A stretch of DNA of 64,000 nucleotides from Clostridium sp. CAG:710 (GTDB lineage Bacteria; Bacillota_I; Bacilli_A; RF39; UBA660), in assembly GCA_000432595.1 (NCBI GenBank), contig HF996867.1, positions 1 through 64,000 of the forward strand. Direction: 5' to 3'. A program made the translations under genes and the position numbers. Shown piece after piece: positions 42,417 to 50,839 of the stretch (position 1 is its first letter; each line of letters opens with the position of its first letter). A model generated the notes under the pieces. That model had not been told where the DNA came from. It saw only the letters and a list, made by a program, of their open reading frames with translations, and made no database searches.

Positions 42417-43358
42417 ATGAAAATTTTAGAATTCATGAGTTTTAATCCTGGATGGTTTTTAACTTTACCTGGGATTTTGATAACAAGCGGAGTAATACTT
42501 TTATTAATAGCATTAATACTTTTATTAACTTCAGCAAAAAAAGAAGAGGAAGAAGAAAATGTCTCTCCAGTAAATAGCTTTACTACTCCTAATGTAGAAA
42601 CACCAGTAGCGCCAGAGCCAGTACAAATAAATGTACCACAAGCGCCTGCACAAGAAGAAATTAAGCCAATCATTGCAGAACAACCTACAATACAACCTGC
42701 GCAAAGCAATGCTGAACCACAAATAGCACAACACTCACCAATGACTAGTAATATAGGAGCTGGAATATTAGATATTGCAAATAATAATACTAAACCAGTA
42801 GTAGAAGAGGTAGCAATGCCTACTAAAACAGAAACACCAGGCGTACTTAATATAGGGGAAAGCATAGTACCAGGACAAACTCAATCAGAAGAAATACCAA
42901 GTATTAACATTAATAATGTTGTTCCACCTGCTGAAACACCAGTAATAAATCCTACACCAGTTGTAAATGCTACACCTGTAGTACCACAAGCACCTGTACA
43001 AGAAGAGGTTAAGCCAGTTATTACTACAGAACCAGTTCAACCTGTATCAATATATGGTGGGGTAAGTCCAACAATTGATATAAAGAAGGAAAACTTACAA
43101 CAAGAAAAGACTGTAATATATGGTGGTGCAGACCCACTTGAGAATACAGCACCAATTCCTACAGTTGCACATCCTGCATATTCAACTGTTATTCCTACAC
43201 CACAGCCAGTAACTCCAAAAGTTAATGAAGCTAAATTGGTTGACCCAATTGCAACACCAGAAGTGGTTGAAGAAGCAGCTATTGTTGATACGACTACTAA
43301 TGATACAATACCTGCAACACCACACATAACTCAAGACGTAGAAACACTAGAATTATAA
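42417..43358 (+). CDS. Membrane-anchored Pro/Glu/Thr-rich low-complexity protein
   Basis: 313 residues. N-terminal TM (about 18-40) followed by an acidic patch and a 270-residue extended region rich in Pro, Val, Thr, Glu and Gln. Internal repeats include QAPAQEEIKPII / QAPVQEEVKPVI and IYGGVSPTI / IYGGADPLE. No globular domain is evident. Probably a stalk or scaffold at the membrane, in either orientation. AGAGGAGA upstream. It precedes the TasA locus but has its own terminator. Confidence 0.65.
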   Translation: MKILEFMSFNPGWFLTLPGILITSGVILLLIALILLLTSAKKEEEEENVSPVNSFTTPNVETPVAPEPVQINVPQAPAQEEIKPIIAEQPTIQPAQSNAEPQIAQHSPMTSNIGAGILDIANNNTKPVVEEVAMPTKTETPGVLNIGESIVPGQTQSEEIPSININNVVPPAETPVINPTPVVNATPVVPQAPVQEEVKPVITTEPVQPVSIYGGVSPTIDIKKENLQQEKTVIYGGADPLENTAPIPTVAHPAYSTVIPTPQPVTPKVNEAKLVDPIATPEVVEEAAIVDTTTNDTIPATPHITQDVETLEL

Positions 43359-43379
43359 GAACAGAAATGTTCTTTTTTT
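43357..43379 (+). terminator. Intrinsic terminator
   Basis: AAGAACA/TGTTCTT with loop GAAA, followed by seven T's. Confidence 0.85.
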
Positions 43380-43425
43380 ATTGAAAAAAAAGTCGACAAA
43401 AACACAATTTTTGTTAATTAAATGA

Positions 43426-43455
43426 TTTACATTAGACTGTAACATGTGCTATAAT
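43426..43455 (+). promoter_or_regulatory. Promoter of the TasA-like operon
   Basis: TTTACA (43426-43431), 18 bp, extended -10 TGCTATAAT (TATAAT 43450-43455). GTCGACAA at 43392-43399, upstream of the -35, matches a Spo0A box in 7 of 8 positions. Confidence 0.75.
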
Positions 43456-43466
43456 TAGTGAGAATA

Positions 43467-43506
43467 GGATTGGTCACAATCTATTTGAAGCAAGAGACAA
43501 GGTCTC
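43467..43506 (+). other. Two small hairpins in the TasA-like mRNA leader
   Basis: GATTG/CAATC with loop GTCA (43468-43481) and GAGAC/GTCTC with loop AAG (43494-43506), just before the GGAGG site. Possible mRNA-stabilising structures. Confidence 0.5.
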
Positions 43507-43527
43507 ATAAAAGAAGGAGGAAAAGTA

Positions 43528-44064
43528 ATGGAAAGCGAAAGAAAGAGTAAAGGTATTATAATTGGTGTGCTATGCGCAGTAATAGTATTTATGAGCATAG
43601 GTTTCGCTGCATTATCATCTCAATTAACAATTAATGCTAATGCAACAATAAGCGATACATGGAATGTTCAAATTACTAATATCGTTAAAAAAGAAGGCTC
43701 TGCTGGAGTAACTGAAACTGCTGCACCAACATTTACCGCTACTACTGCTAACTTCAATGTTTCATTAAAAGAACCAGGAGACTATGCTGTTTATACTGTA
43801 ACAGTAAAAAATACTGGTAGCCTTGATGCAGTTCTTACTAAAATAACTGAAACTGAAGGAGAAGGTGGATCAGCTGCTATTAAATATACAGTTACACCAG
43901 CTGCAGGAAGCGAACAAGGTTCTGACTTAGCAAAAGAAACTGGTACTCATACTTTTGACGTAAAAGTTGAATATGATGCTACTGCCACTGGTGAACACGC
44001 ACCAACTGCTGGAGCTTCAAAAAGCTTAACTGTAGTATTAGATTACAATCAAAAAACTGCTTAG
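43528..44064 (+). CDS. TasA/CalY-like fibre protein (SipW-type substrate)
   Basis: 178 residues. N-terminal signal KGIIIGVLCAVIVFMSIGFAALSSQLTINANATIS with the TasA-family SipW-type region, followed by a beta-sandwich domain with WNVQITNI, YTVTVKNTGSLDAVLTKI and a C-terminal LTVVLDYNQ. TasA-family proteins polymerise into extracellular matrix fibres after SipW cleavage. Ala/Thr/Gly-rich and richer in GC than its neighbours, as expected for a structural, highly expressed protein. AAGGAGG upstream. The signal peptidase gene follows 65 bases later. Confidence 0.85.
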   Translation: MESERKSKGIIIGVLCAVIVFMSIGFAALSSQLTINANATISDTWNVQITNIVKKEGSAGVTETAAPTFTATTANFNVSLKEPGDYAVYTVTVKNTGSLDAVLTKITETEGEGGSAAIKYTVTPAAGSEQGSDLAKETGTHTFDVKVEYDATATGEHAPTAGASKSLTVVLDYNQKTA

Positions 44065-44129
44065 TTTAATAATTTAAACTTAGTAAAAAATAGGTCTTTG
44101 AACTTATTTTAATTTGTTAGGAGGACAAG

Positions 44130-45287
44130 ATGCGTAAGGTTAATAGTAAAAGTATTATTGTTATAGCAACAATTATATCTTATTTAATTTTATCTTGTCT
44201 TCTCCTAATAAATAAATTTAGTAATACTTACAATAGTATAATAAATCCCATGTTTTGGATTTTGCTTGCTGTAGTATGTTTTATTTTATTTAGGAATGAA
44301 TATGTTAATAAAAAATTTAGACTTGATATCTTACAGACAGTAATTATAACGGTAGTAGGATATTTTATATTTTATTATATATTAGGATTTATTGTTGGAT
44401 TCCAAGATACACCTTATTCTAGTGGAATTAAGGCAATATTTAAAAATATTTGGAATTTTGGAATAATAATAATTTTCCAAGAATATGTAAGACAAGTTTT
44501 AGTTAATAGAAGTGGAAGAAGTAAAGCTCTAATAGTTATAATAACAATACTATTTACATTTGTAGATATTACAAGAATACTAACTATATCAAAAATTGAT
44601 AGTGGTGCGAAATTATTTCAAACTTTCGTTATAACTATTAACCCTGCAATAGCAAGAAGTATGCTTTTAACATATCTAACATATAAAGCTGATTTCTTAC
44701 CATCGCTAGCATATAAAATTCCGCTAATAATATATTCTTTTATAGTTCCTTTTATACCAAACCTAAACTGGTTTTTATTAGGAGTAATTGACTTGCTTTT
44801 ACCATTTGTAGTTTTTGCAAGAGTATATAGACTACTATATAAAAGGGAAAAAGTAGAAACAAATAGAAAGAAATATAAAGGAATGTTAGCATATACTCCA
44901 ATATTTATAGTACTGATTATCTTAGTAATACTTGTATCCGGAGCATTTAAATACCAATTGATTGCAATTGCATCTAACTCTATGAACCCTGCATTCTATA
45001 GGGGAGATGCTGTAATATTAAAAAAGGTAGATAAAGAGGAAAGGAAAAATATAAAAGTAGGAGAAGTAATTGTATATAATTCTGATGGAGCATATATCGT
45101 ACATAGAGTCATTGAAAAGAAAGAAACAATGACGGGTGCATATCTTTATAAAACTAAAGGTGATAATAATAATGCACCAGATACTAAGCTAGTAGAAGCT
45201 AGCCAAATAGTTGGAAAGTTTACAATAGGAATTAAATACATAGGTTATCCAACAGTAATGCTACAAGAAGCATTAGCAAGAAGATAA
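44130..45287 (+). CDS. ER-type signal peptidase I (SipW-like) fused to polytopic membrane domain
   Basis: 385 residues. Residues 1-255 form about seven hydrophobic segments with no family I know. The C-terminal part (about 260-385) is a signal peptidase: TM, then IASNSMNPAFYRGD with catalytic Ser, VGEVIVYNSDGAYIVHRVIE with His in place of Lys, and KGDNNNAPD, the SipW/ER-type pattern. SipW normally has about 190 residues. It should process the TasA-like protein encoded just upstream. AGGAGG before the ATG. Confidence 0.88.
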   Translation: MRKVNSKSIIVIATIISYLILSCLLLINKFSNTYNSIINPMFWILLAVVCFILFRNEYVNKKFRLDILQTVIITVVGYFIFYYILGFIVGFQDTPYSSGIKAIFKNIWNFGIIIIFQEYVRQVLVNRSGRSKALIVIITILFTFVDITRILTISKIDSGAKLFQTFVITINPAIARSMLLTYLTYKADFLPSLAYKIPLIIYSFIVPFIPNLNWFLLGVIDLLLPFVVFARVYRLLYKREKVETNRKKYKGMLAYTPIFIVLIILVILVSGAFKYQLIAIASNSMNPAFYRGDAVILKKVDKEERKNIKVGEVIVYNSDGAYIVHRVIEKKETMTGAYLYKTKGDNNNAPDTKLVEASQIVGKFTIGIKYIGYPTVMLQEALARR

Positions 45288-45306
45288 AAAGGAGGTGGCG
45301 ATATTC

Positions 45307-46386
45307 ATGCAGAAAAAGACTGTCGTTAAGCATAAATTTAAAACGTATTTTATATCGTTTTTAGCAATATTTTTAATGATTACTTCGTTTTTTCTAATAT
45401 ATTCGTCACTAAACATTAAAACTAGTTCAAATGTTGCTTTGTTAACTTATTCAGAAAAAAGTAACTTAGATTATAAAGTATACTTAAAGAAAAATGATTA
45501 TTTTAAGGAAAAATATTTACCAAAAAATAAACAGTATATCGCGTCAATTATAGATTATATAGATGTCTTCTATGATTATACATTTTCTTCATCTAAACAT
45601 ATTGATGCTAAATATAAGTATAAAGTAGTTGCTAAAATAAATGCTCAATACAAAGTTGATACCAACAGTATTAAACAAGTATGGCAAGATGAATATGTAT
45701 TGTCAGAAGGAAAAGAATTAGAAATAAAAGACAAAAACACATTTACAATATCAGAAAATGTTAAAATTGACTATGATAAATATAATCAAATAATTAATAA
45801 CTTTAAAAAAGATTACATGTTATCAGTAACATCTGATTTAACAGTTTCATTACTAATTGAAGTAGATGGCAAATATGTACCTGCCGATAAAGTATTTGAT
45901 ATAGATGCTGATATAAATCTTACAATTCCGTTGTCAGAACAAACTATCAACATCAAGATGGATTACAAAGATATAAACAACAGTCAAATAGTAAGTGTAC
46001 AAAAACTTTCAAGATTTAGTAATATTCCATTTTTCATATTAGGACTTATTACTTCAGTTGCATCAATAATAACAATTACAGTAGTAGTAAAAAGAATAAT
46101 GAAGGAAGATAAAAAACAATCAAAATATATAAAAAGATTAAAAAAGATTTTACACGACTATGGAGATATAATTGTTGAGGTAAAAAATCCACCAGATATT
46201 CCAAAAGATAAATCAAGTGAAGTTATGAGTTTTGCTGAACTTGTAAATGCACAACTTGAAGTAAGATCTCCAATTATCTTCTCTGAAAAATCAACCAACG
46301 AAATAGGTCAATTTGTTCTATTTGATAAAGAGCATGCTTATTACTACTTGCTTAAATCAGATGAATTAGACAGAAATAAAAAATAG
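45307..46386 (+). CDS. DUF5305 membrane protein
   Basis: 359 residues. TM1 (about 11-35), an extracellular beta-rich domain (about 40-230; NVALLTYSEKSNLDYKVYLKKNDYF, YLPKNKQYIASIIDYIDV), TM2 (about 235-260) and a cytoplasmic tail. The LDYKVYL...P..YI pattern is the DUF5305 signature, a family often beside SipW-type signal peptidases. Start at 45307; the in-frame GTG at 45295 overlaps the GGAGG site. It likely acts in export or assembly of the fibre (inference). Confidence 0.82.
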   Translation: MQKKTVVKHKFKTYFISFLAIFLMITSFFLIYSSLNIKTSSNVALLTYSEKSNLDYKVYLKKNDYFKEKYLPKNKQYIASIIDYIDVFYDYTFSSSKHIDAKYKYKVVAKINAQYKVDTNSIKQVWQDEYVLSEGKELEIKDKNTFTISENVKIDYDKYNQIINNFKKDYMLSVTSDLTVSLLIEVDGKYVPADKVFDIDADINLTIPLSEQTINIKMDYKDINNSQIVSVQKLSRFSNIPFFILGLITSVASIITITVVVKRIMKEDKKQSKYIKRLKKILHDYGDIIVEVKNPPDIPKDKSSEVMSFAELVNAQLEVRSPIIFSEKSTNEIGQFVLFDKEHAYYYLLKSDELDRNKK

Positions 46387-46388
46387 TT

Positions 46389-46413
46389 AAAGAGGCCAAT
46401 GGCTTCTTTTAAT
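46389..46413 (+). terminator. Terminator of TasA/SipW/DUF5305 operon
   Basis: AAAGAGGCC/GGCTTCTTT with a 3-base loop and one G-U pair. Confidence 0.75.
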
Positions 46414-46429
46414 TTGCATATCTTTGTGA

Positions 46430-46435
46430 TATAAT
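46430..46435 (+). promoter_or_regulatory. Extended -10 of the TasA/GLUG gene
   Basis: TGATATAAT (TATAAT 46430-46435) without a clear -35. Confidence 0.5.
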
Positions 46436-46485
46436 ACAAATATAATAGGATAGAAAGGAAAGACATTAGTCTGTTTGGCATAAAT

Positions 46486-48078
46486 ATGAAAAAGACCCCA
46501 TTAAAGATAATTACAGTATTAGTGATAATGATAATTTTTTCAATGACACTAGGTTATTCAGTACTTGTTCAAAAACTAGAAATCATGGGAAATGCTACTA
46601 TTGATTCAACAGATTATTTAATAGAAATAACTTCAATTACAGTTTTAAAAAAAGAAGGAGAAGCATATCAGAATGCTAATCCAACATTTAATAAAACAGA
46701 AGGAACAATGTATTCATCTATTCCAAATACATCATCAGGAATAATATATAAAATAACAATAAAAAATAAAGGACTAACAAGTGGAGTATTAGATTATACA
46801 TTTGTAAGTACAGATAATTCAAATATAAAATATAAAATAGGTGGAATAAATAATGGGGATATAATAGCCGCAGGAGAAAGCGCAGAGGTAACAGTAGAAT
46901 TTGAAGCATGGGATGATGTAAAGAATATAACTAATGCACAAGTATCAAGTATAATAGATTTTGAATTTATTCCATATAGTGACTCATATTCACAAGCATG
47001 TACATTACAATGGGATGGAACTTCATCTCAAAAACCATCAAAGAAAACTATATATGGAGTAGAATATTATCAAATAAGCAATGCAAATGAATTGAATTGG
47101 TTTGCAAATACAGTAAATAGTGGAAGAAAAGATATAAATGCAATTCTAACTAAGAATATATGTCTTAATTCAAAAGCTCTAGCTCAAATAGGAACAGAAG
47201 GATATAATGGAATATTTGATGGTCAAAATAGAACTATACAAGGGTTCTATCTTTTTAGACAATATATATTAGAAGAAATAACAACAACTTTTTATACTGG
47301 ATTATTTAGAAAAAATAATGGAAATATTAAAAATCTTAATTTAACGGGAGATATATATAATAGTTTATCCATTAATCCGGGAACTGCTAGAGAATATAGA
47401 ATTTATTCAAACGATGGTACAATTGTTTCTGAAAATTATGGAAAAATTTCAAATTGCTCTTATTCAGGCAAAATGACAGGCCACTATGAAGTAAGATCAA
47501 ATTGTTACGCATTTATATTAAGAGGTGATTTTAGTTCTGGAGGATTAGTAGGAATTAATGAAGGCATAATAACAGGAAGTTATACTAACGCAGCAACAGA
47601 ATTCAATGTAACAAACACCAAAAACGCTTGTAATTATAGTTCGTATAACAAAACTCACTCTGGAGGAATTGTAGGAACAAACAGTGGATATATTTCAGAC
47701 ACATATTTTAATGGAACAATTAATAGTACAAACCGCGTAAGAGCGTTAGAAAGTTATTCATATTATCGCCTGGGAGGAATAGTTGGAAGTCTAGATTCAG
47801 GCGTTGTAAAAAATTCATATAATTCAGGAAAAATAACATATTCGTCAGTGATAGAAAAAGCTGGAGATATACAAGAAGAATTATTAGGAGGAGCAATAGG
47901 AAATTCTACAGGTACATTAACCAATGTATATTATTTAGATAGTGTAGGTTATAGTGGCGCAGGAACCTCAGTAAGTGCAAATGATTTATCTAATTTAAAT
48001 ATCTCACTAGGAAATTATTATAACAAAGATAGTAAAACACAAAATGGAGGATATCCAATACTTAAATGGCAAAGATAA
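46486..48078 (+). CDS. TasA-like N-terminus fused to GLUG-repeat adhesin
   Basis: 530 residues. Signal/SipW-type N-terminus (about 1-35; LGYSVLVQKLEIMGNATID), TasA-like beta domain (about 40-165; YKITIKNKGLTSGVLDYTF), then a region with WFANTVNSG and GLUG-type repeats (GGLVGINEG, GGIVGTNSG, GGIVGSLDS, GGAIGNSTG; about 360-490) forming a beta-helix-like adhesin part. Likely secreted by the same SipW-type peptidase and displayed on the fibre. The ATG lacks a close ribosome site (AAAGGAAAG is about 25 bases up); CTG at 46471 is a possible start. Confidence 0.82.
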   Translation: MKKTPLKIITVLVIMIIFSMTLGYSVLVQKLEIMGNATIDSTDYLIEITSITVLKKEGEAYQNANPTFNKTEGTMYSSIPNTSSGIIYKITIKNKGLTSGVLDYTFVSTDNSNIKYKIGGINNGDIIAAGESAEVTVEFEAWDDVKNITNAQVSSIIDFEFIPYSDSYSQACTLQWDGTSSQKPSKKTIYGVEYYQISNANELNWFANTVNSGRKDINAILTKNICLNSKALAQIGTEGYNGIFDGQNRTIQGFYLFRQYILEEITTTFYTGLFRKNNGNIKNLNLTGDIYNSLSINPGTAREYRIYSNDGTIVSENYGKISNCSYSGKMTGHYEVRSNCYAFILRGDFSSGGLVGINEGIITGSYTNAATEFNVTNTKNACNYSSYNKTHSGGIVGTNSGYISDTYFNGTINSTNRVRALESYSYYRLGGIVGSLDSGVVKNSYNSGKITYSSVIEKAGDIQEELLGGAIGNSTGTLTNVYYLDSVGYSGAGTSVSANDLSNLNISLGNYYNKDSKTQNGGYPILKWQR

Positions 48079-48082
48079 TTTA

Positions 48083-48112
48083 AAAAAACTGTAATTGTAC
48101 AGTTTTTTTTAA
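48083..48112 (+). terminator. Intrinsic terminator
   Basis: AAAAAACTGTA (48083-48093) / TACAGTTTTTT (48098-48108). Confidence 0.85.
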
Positions 48113-48148
48113 CAATAAAAAAGCAATCATTAAGATTGCAAATAAATA

Positions 48149-48388
48149 TTATTTAGTAAAATTCATTTGATTAAATATATTGGTGTCATAAAATTCCGCA
48201 ACAGTTATTCCAAAAACCTTACATATTTTATATATGTTTTTAGAACTAGGATTTTCTACTTTATTATTTAGTAATGCAAAAAGGGTTGCTACTGGTACAG
48301 TGGAAAGTTCTGATAACTTATTTGGAGTAATATGATTTTTCTCACATAATTCTAATATTCTATTGATTGTTGCTTGAGTAAAAGACAT
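48149..48388 (-). CDS. Small XRE-family HTH regulator
   Basis: 79 residues, almost entirely one Cro/C1-type HTH: INRILELCEKNHITPNKLSELSTVPVATLFALLNNKVENPSSKNIYKICKVFGITVAEFYD. AAAGGAGGC upstream on this strand. It could repress divergent transcription at 48440-48500, where a TATAAT (48482-48487) is present, and may be left from the decayed region next to it. Confidence 0.87.
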   Translation of the reverse strand: MSFTQATINRILELCEKNHITPNKLSELSTVPVATLFALLNNKVENPSSKNIYKICKVFGITVAEFYDTNIFNQMNFTK

Positions 48389-48491
48389 ATCACAAGCCTC
48401 CTTTGTCTAAATGCAATTATATCAAAAGATTAATAAAAATATCTCTTGAAATCAAAAAACTTTTCCGAAAACAATAAAAAGTATAATAAAA

Positions 48492-49170
48492 TTGTATCAG
48501 TATTATTCGATTCATACATTGATGTTAATTAATCAAAGTAGCCAACTCTTGATAAAAGTATGGAGTATGACTATGGATAAAAATAGAATTAATTTTAACA
48601 GCAAAGAATATAATGAAAATAAAATAAATATATATTTTTATACAAAAGAAGTTCATAAAAAAAGTAAAGAAAATATTAATAATTTACATTAAATCTAATA
48701 AAAACATATCAGTATTAATAGGGGATTCTTATCAACCAATGGCAATTATTACTAATTCTATTTTAGAAAGTGTTGGTTGCAAAACAACCATTGTTCCTAA
48801 TGGAAATTCATTAATTCAAGAATTTAAAGAAAATCCTAATGGTTATGATGCCATTATAACAAATAATACCTATTCAAATGGCGATACAGGAAAGAAAATT
48901 TTGCAGCTAGCAAAAAAATTAGAAAAGATATAAAAGTTATCGTATTAACAACAGAAAAAAATAAAGCAAAGCATTTTATTAACATAATAGGCTTTGATGG
49001 ATGTTTAGAAAGACCTTTAGATCAAAAAAAAGCTATATCCATTTTAACTGCATTAATACCAGAGTTAAAATTTAATAAAACAGAACCAATATATTTTACA
49101 TATAAAAATAAGAATAAAAAGAAGAACCAAAAGAAGTTGTTTATTACTGTGAAGATGGTTATAAATTAGA
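48492..49170 (+). pseudogene. Decayed sensor kinase / receiver-domain remnant
   Basis: Three short frames carry pieces of a two-component protein. 48694-48933 encodes a receiver-like N-half (KNISVLIGDSYQPMAIITNS, NGYDAIITNN); after a frameshift near 48925, the frame continues KVIVLTTEKNKAKHFINIIGFDGCLERPLD, the beta4-alpha5 part with the conserved K/P end. The piece at 48513-48690 (QSSQLLIKVWSMTMDKNRI) may be the tail of a kinase dimerisation domain and ends in a stop just before the receiver part. No intact gene is possible. Confidence 0.6.
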
Positions 49171-49642
49171 AGGAACTAAATGTACTAAAACAATAAGCAA
49201 AACCGCTGAAATAGTTAAATCATGTAGTTCACCTTATAATTTAGCCGTTGGGAATAAATGTGTTAATATCAACGATAAAAAACCACTAGTAAGAGCATGT
49301 AAAGAGTATAATGGATATGATTGGGATATTGTGCCAAATGCTCCTGTTTGTTATTATAATAAAATGAGTCATGGTAATAGCCTAGAGGATTGTAGAAGAC
49401 AACATCCAAAAGCAAGTGAAGTAAGATATTATAAGGGCATGTGTTATCTGCTTCAAAAAGGAGCCGATTATGTTATTTATTCATTCCCAGCCGGATATAC
49501 AAGCTTTAGACCAACCCAAACAAGTAATCCTGTATGTGGGAAGTCTGTAGATGCTAAAAAAACTTATAGTTGTGAAAGTAGATATAGATTAGCAGGTAAA
49601 AATTGTTTAAAAGAAATAGTTGTTGATGCTAAGAAAAAATAA
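49118..49642 (+). pseudogene. Cys-rich surface-protein fragment lacking its 5' end
   Basis: Frame open from 49118 to 49642 with no signal peptide and a stop immediately upstream. It contains three repeats of the form YxCxxxYxLxGxxC (YYCEDGYKLEGTKC, KSCSSPYNLAVGNKC, YSCESRYRLAGKNC) with further Cys between, as in extracellular Cys-rich modules. GTG at 49331 could start a 103-residue product but has no good ribosome site. Probably the end of a larger lost gene joined to the receiver remnant. Confidence 0.5.
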
Positions 49643-49648
49643 TTAATT

Positions 49649-49683
49649 AAGAATCTACAAGTTTTATGTAGATTCTTTTTTTT
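49649..49683 (+). terminator. Intrinsic terminator
   Basis: AAGAATCTACA (49649-49659) / TGTAGATTCTT (49667-49677) plus T's; still intact behind the remnant. Confidence 0.85.
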
Positions 49684-49733
49684 GGACAAATTATTCTATA
49701 TTTATAAAAGTTAAAGCATAAAATAGGAGTGAG

Positions 49734-49762
49734 TTGACTTTTCCGATTTCAAAAGATATAAT
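49734..49762 (+). promoter_or_regulatory. Promoter of FNT gene
   Basis: TTGACT (49734-49739), 17 bp, TATAAT (49757-49762). The 10-mer ACTTTTCCGA just after the -35 also occurs at 48459-48468. Confidence 0.8.
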
Positions 49763-49802
49763 AAAATTATCTAGTAAATAGTAATTATTTCGGAGGCTTA
49801 CA

Positions 49803-50435
49803 ATGAATGCATTAAAGAAAAATATAAATATATTATTTAAAGGAATTTACGCAGGAATGATGATTGGAATAGGTGGAACAGTTTATTTAAGCGTCTCCAA
49901 TTCAATAATAGGCGCTATATTTTTCTCAGTAGGACTACTTACAATATGTATATATAAAATGAACCTATATACAGGAATGATAGGCTATATTATAGAAAAC
50001 AAATTAAATTATATTGTGACTTTACTTTTAACTTTAATTGGCAATTTTATAGGTACAATGATTACATCTTTATTAGTACTTAATACAAGAATTGCAAATC
50101 TAAGTGTAAGAGCAAAAGAAATATCTTCAATTAAAATTAATGATAATTATCTAAGCATTTTTATACTATCAATTTTTTGTGGAATGCTTATGTATATTGC
50201 AGTTAATACCTTTAAAAAAGGAAAAGATTCAATAGTAAGATATTTAGCAATATTTATATGTGTAATTGTATTTATTTTATCAGGGTTTGAACACTGCATA
50301 GCTAATATGTATTACATATCATTAGCCAAGTTATGGTCCTTAAAAGCAGTTTTATCTATGTTAATTATGATACTTGGAAACAGTGTTGGTTCAATATTTA
50401 TAGCAATTTTTAATAATAAAATAAAAGAAAATTGA
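49803..50435 (+). CDS. Formate/nitrite transporter (FNT) family channel
   Basis: 210 residues, six hydrophobic segments. FKGIYAGMMIGIGGTVYLS, NLYTGMIGY and SGFEHCIANMYYI with the conserved channel His (FEHxxANM), then GNSVGS. FNT channels move formate, nitrite or hydrosulfide. It is shorter than typical (250-280) because the termini are trimmed. Formate export would fit a fermentative anaerobe (inference). Ends in UGA. It leads an operon with the DUF3221-like gene 17 bases on. Confidence 0.88.
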   Translation: MNALKKNINILFKGIYAGMMIGIGGTVYLSVSNSIIGAIFFSVGLLTICIYKMNLYTGMIGYIIENKLNYIVTLLLTLIGNFIGTMITSLLVLNTRIANLSVRAKEISSIKINDNYLSIFILSIFCGMLMYIAVNTFKKGKDSIVRYLAIFICVIVFILSGFEHCIANMYYISLAKLWSLKAVLSMLIMILGNSVGSIFIAIFNNKIKEN

Positions 50436-50452
50436 AATGAAAGGAGAAATAT

Positions 50453-50839
50453 ATGTTGAAGAAAAAAGAAGCAATTGCGGTATTAATAGGTATATTGTTC
50501 TTTGCAATGTTATCATACTTTACTTATAGTCAAATAACAAAGCAAAAAAAAGAAAAGGAGTTTATTCTTGACGCAACTATTGAAGAAATAATAGAAAAAG
50601 ATGATAAATCCACACTTTTAATCAAAGGATTACCATCTAATAATAAAAGTAAACAAGGAGAATATGAGATAGAAATTACTGACAGTACTAACATAGTTTT
50701 AAATAATAATAAGGTAACAAGAAAAAAACTTAAAGAAGGACAAAAGATTAGGATAATAGCATCAGACATTGTTTTAATAAAAGAACCACCAATAATACCA
50801 CAAATTACTAAAATAATAATAATGAACGAGTCATTATAA
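50453..50839 (+). CDS. Single-TM protein with OB/DUF3221-like domain
   Basis: 128 residues. TM (about 7-26), then a small beta domain: TIEEIIEKDDKSTLLIKG, YEIEITDSTNIVLNNNK, LKEGQKIRIIAS, ending in IPQITKIII. The order resembles DUF3221/YobA-like extracytoplasmic domains; function unknown. AAAGGAG upstream. Downstream of the FNT channel. Confidence 0.65.
   Translation: MLKKKEAIAVLIGILFFAMLSYFTYSQITKQKKEKEFILDATIEEIIEKDDKSTLLIKGLPSNNKSKQGEYEIEITDSTNIVLNNNKVTRKKLKEGQKIRIIASDIVLIKEPPIIPQITKIIIMNESL

Noticed and set aside
42233..42865. Long reading frame on the minus strand opposite the proline-rich gene
   Set aside because: A shadow caused by the skewed composition of the sense gene; no ribosome site or family match.
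43528..44064. Higher GC of the TasA-like gene as a sign of transfer
   Set aside because: Its Ala/Thr/Gly-rich composition and likely high expression explain the codon choice.
48492..48692. 66-codon frame treated as an intact gene
   Set aside because: No ribosome site and ends just before the receiver remnant; included as part of the pseudogene.
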